Shown here: positions 62,131-64,000 of the stretch, in pieces
Layout of the letters: the number at the start of each line of letters is the position of its first letter
Numbering within the stretch: the first letter of the stretch is position 1
Assembly (NCBI GenBank): GCA_046347195.1
Contig: JAXMGQ010000009.1
Coordinates: forward strand, 58,740-122,739
Source: TMP-86 sp046347195
GTDB taxonomy: Bacteria > Pseudomonadota > Gammaproteobacteria > Steroidobacterales > Steroidobacteraceae
Direction of reading: 5' to 3'
Length of the DNA: 64,000 nucleotides
Program-made: the position numbers and the translations under genes
Notes under the pieces: model-generated
What the model saw: the letters and a program-made list of their open reading frames with translations, nothing else
Database searches by the model: none
Told to the model about the DNA's origin: nothing

Positions 62131-64000
62131 TCAGCGACTGCGTTCGACCGCCTTCCAGCTGCCTGCCGCCGCCGCCTCATCCAGCAAGCGCACCGGCTTC
62201 CAGTGATCCCCATGAACGCGATGATACTCGAGCACCCAGTCACGCACCTGCGCCAGCCCCTGCTGTTCGGCCCAGAACATCGGGCCGCCGCGGTAGCGCG
62301 GGAAACCGTAGCCGTACACGTAGGTCACATCGATGTCGGAGGCGCGGCTGGCGATGCCCTCATCGAGGATCTTCGCGCCCTCGTAGGCCATGGCCGTGAG
62401 GATGCGTCGCACGATCTCCTCGCTGGAGACGGGCTTTCGCGTGATGCCGGCCCTGGCGGAGTACTCGATGATGAGTTGCTCGATGACGGGGTCCGGACTC
62501 GCCTCGCGTCCCTGGTACTGGTAGTAGCCCGCACCGGTCTTCTGGCCGAAGCGGCCCATCTCGCAGATGCGATCCGGCAGGGTGGTGTGGCGCAGGTGCT
62601 TCGGGCGGGTGGCCTCCTTGCGCTGGCGCACGCGCCAGCCGATGTCGAGCCCCGCCATGTCGCGCATCAGGAAGATGCCCATGGGAAGCCCGAAGCCCTT
62701 GAGCGCCTCGTCCACCTGCCACGGCGTGGCGCCTTCCTCGAGCAGGAACTCGGCCTCGCGTGCGTAGTTGGCGAGGATGCGGTTGCCGATGAAGCCATCG
62801 CAGTTGCCCGCCAGCACGGCGATCTTGCCGAGGCGCTTGGCGAGGGACATGCCGGTGGCCAGGGTCTGCGGTGCCGAGCGGGCGCCGCGCACCACCTCGA
62901 GCAGCTTCATCACGTTGGCGGGCGAGAAGAAATGCAGGCCGAGGACGCTGTCGGGGCGCTGCGTGACCGCGGCGATCTGGTCGATGTCGAGGTAGGAGGT
63001 GTTGGTCGCGAGGATGGCGCCGGGCTTCATCACGGCATCGAGCTTGCGGAACACCTCCTGCTTGACCGCCATGTCCTCGAACACCGCTTCGATGACGAGG
63101 TCGGCCTGGGCGAGGTCCTGGTAGTCCAGCGTGCCGGTGATGCGCGCCAGCGCGGCATCGGCCTTGTCCTTCGGCAGGCTGCCGCGCGACACCGAGGTGT
63201 CGTAGTTCTTCTGCATGATGCCGCGGCCACGCTGCAGCGCCTCCGCCGACATCTCGAGCTGCTTCACCGCGATGCCCTTGTTCGCAAAGGCCATGGCGAT
63301 GCCACCGCCCATGGTGCCGGCACCGATGATGGCGACGCTGGTCACCGGCAGCGGCTTGATCTCGCGCCCGAGCCCCGGGATCTTCGCGGCCTCGCGCTCG
63401 GCGAAGAAGACATGGGAGAGCGCGGCCCGCTGCGGGCTTTCCTTGCATTCGAGGAACCGCGCCAGCTCGAAGGCGTACCCTTCGTCCCAGGACCTGGTCG
63501 CCGCCATCTCGATGCAGTCGACGATCTTCTGCGGAGCGATCAGTCCGGTCCACTTGCGCGCGTTCTTGGTGCGGAATTCCTGGAACAGCGCCGGATCCGT
63601 CCCGGCCAGCTTGCTTAAGGTCGCGCGCACCTGCCGCAGGGGCTTGCCCTGGGCCAGCGCCTGGCGGGTGAAGGCGAGGGCGCCCTGCAGCAGCGCATCG
63701 AAATCCTCACCGGGCACGATTTCGTCGATGATGCCGAGCGTCGCGGCCTTGGGTGCGTCGATGTGGGCGCCGCTGGTGATCAGTTCCAGTCCCTCGGCGG
63801 CGCCCACGATGCGCGGCAGGCGCTGGGTTCCGCCGGCGCCGGGCAGCAGTCCCAGCAGGACCTCCGGCAGTCCCACGCGCGCGCTGCGCAGTGCCACGCG
63901 GTAGTGGCAGCACAACGCCGTCTCGAGGCCACCTCCCAGCGCGTTTCCATGGATGGCCGCGACCGTGAGCTTCTTCGAGGCGTCCACCGAGTCGTAGGCG
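62131..64000 (-). CDS. Fused enoyl-CoA hydratase/3-hydroxyacyl-CoA dehydrogenase (partial, N-terminus off the right edge)
   Basis: About 623 residues of a FadB/FadJ-type fusion protein are visible; the frame continues past the edge. The crotonase part shows AAIHGNALGGGLETALCCHYRVA and LPEVLLGLLPGAGGTQRLPR, with the catalytic Glu region. The dehydrogenase part has the NAD loop VAIIGAGTMGGGIAMAFANKG, SNTS-like ATNTSYLDID, GLHFFSPANVMKLLEVV and GNCDGFIGNRIL. The C-terminal tail GFPRYRGGPMFWAE is typical of multifunctional enzymes. It performs two steps of fatty-acid beta-oxidation in the cytoplasm. Confidence 0.93.
   Translation of the reverse strand, partial: AYDSVDASKKLTVAAIHGNALGGGLETALCCHYRVALRSARVGLPEVLLGLLPGAGGTQRLPRIVGAAEGLELITSGAHIDAPKAATLGIIDEIVPGEDFDALLQGALAFTRQALAQGKPLRQVRATLSKLAGTDPALFQEFRTKNARKWTGLIAPQKIVDCIEMAATRSWDEGYAFELARFLECKESPQRAALSHVFFAEREAAKIPGLGREIKPLPVTSVAIIGAGTMGGGIAMAFANKGIAVKQLEMSAEALQRGRGIMQKNYDTSVSRGSLPKDKADAALARITGTLDYQDLAQADLVIEAVFEDMAVKQEVFRKLDAVMKPGAILATNTSYLDIDQIAAVTQRPDSVLGLHFFSPANVMKLLEVVRGARSAPQTLATGMSLAKRLGKIAVLAGNCDGFIGNRILANYAREAEFLLEEGATPWQVDEALKGFGLPMGIFLMRDMAGLDIGWRVRQRKEATRPKHLRHTTLPDRICEMGRFGQKTGAGYYQYQGREASPDPVIEQLIIEYSARAGITRKPVSSEEIVRRILTAMAYEGAKILDEGIASRASDIDVTYVYGYGFPRYRGGPMFWAEQQGLAQVRDWVLEYHRVHGDHWKPVRLLDEAAAAGSWKAVERSR

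Noticed and set aside
1..64000. tRNA, rRNA, CRISPR arrays, prophage or integrase genes
   Set aside because: I saw no cloverleaf-like genes, rRNA stretches, regularly spaced repeats, integrases or phage structural genes in my reading; short RNAs could be missed.

Overview
The window is GC-rich, densely packed DNA with many 4-bp start/stop overlaps (ATGA or GTGA) and many GTG/TTG starts. A TonB-dependent receptor, a Tat-dependent secreted oxidoreductase, secreted Msr enzymes, an UrcA-type protein, an F420-type LLM oxidoreductase and a CobS/CobT-like pair all point to a Gram-negative proteobacterium. A gammaproteobacterium of the Steroidobacterales/Nevskiales type is my best guess, with low confidence. 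I see no rRNA, tRNA or CRISPR array.

Region 1 (about 1-34.8 kb) is a glycan and sugar-acid utilisation locus. In order it holds: a partial PQQ dehydrogenase; two DUF6259-type proteins; a GH20/GH67-like secreted hydrolase; a Gfo/Idh/MocA oxidoreductase; a DUF2961 (GH172) protein; a ribose-type ABC importer read with a double-length UxaA-family dehydratase; a second DUF2961/GH172 protein; a TonB-dependent receptor; a DUF4185 (GH183) protein; two enolase-superfamily proteins; a MetX-like hydrolase; a deletion remnant of a zinc alcohol dehydrogenase; an SDR; an SMP-30 lactonase; a PhyH-type dioxygenase; a second DUF4185 protein; a third enolase-superfamily dehydratase; a second SMP-30 lactonase; and a UMF1-type MFS transporter. 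Almost every promoter region in it carries the same 12-bp palindrome, CTAACATGTTAG. There are five exact or one-mismatch copies and three weaker ones, mostly between divergent operons, so the 30 kb looks like one regulon. No regulator gene lies in the window. GH172 and GH183 are the families to which D-arabinan-cleaving enzymes belong. Together with SDR, lactonase and enolase-type dehydratase, this suggests outer-membrane uptake of a D-arabinan-like polymer, cleavage to pentose, and oxidative pentose breakdown. The substrate is inference.

Region 2 (34.9-59.2 kb) is mostly ordinary chromosome: an LLM oxidoreductase/amino-acid permease/RAM-domain operon, an HDOD protein, an UrcA protein, an ABC exporter with degenerate ATPase motifs coupled to a CocE-like protein lacking the usual nucleophile, an MFS protein with an out-of-frame patch, a Ser/Thr kinase, CobT/CobS, GST, an M28 peptidase, a frameshifted glycerol kinase, a Tat-exported FAD oxidoreductase, phosphoglucomutase/transaldolase, and MsrB/MsrA.

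Region 3 (59.2-62.1 kb) is a small acquired patch. It has an AT-rich leader, an AbrB-type antitoxin and PIN toxin, a decayed ISL3-family insertion sequence with an 8-bp target duplication exactly at the toxin stop codon, and a roughly 200-bp imperfect palindrome. The window ends inside a fused enoyl-CoA hydratase/3-hydroxyacyl-CoA dehydrogenase.
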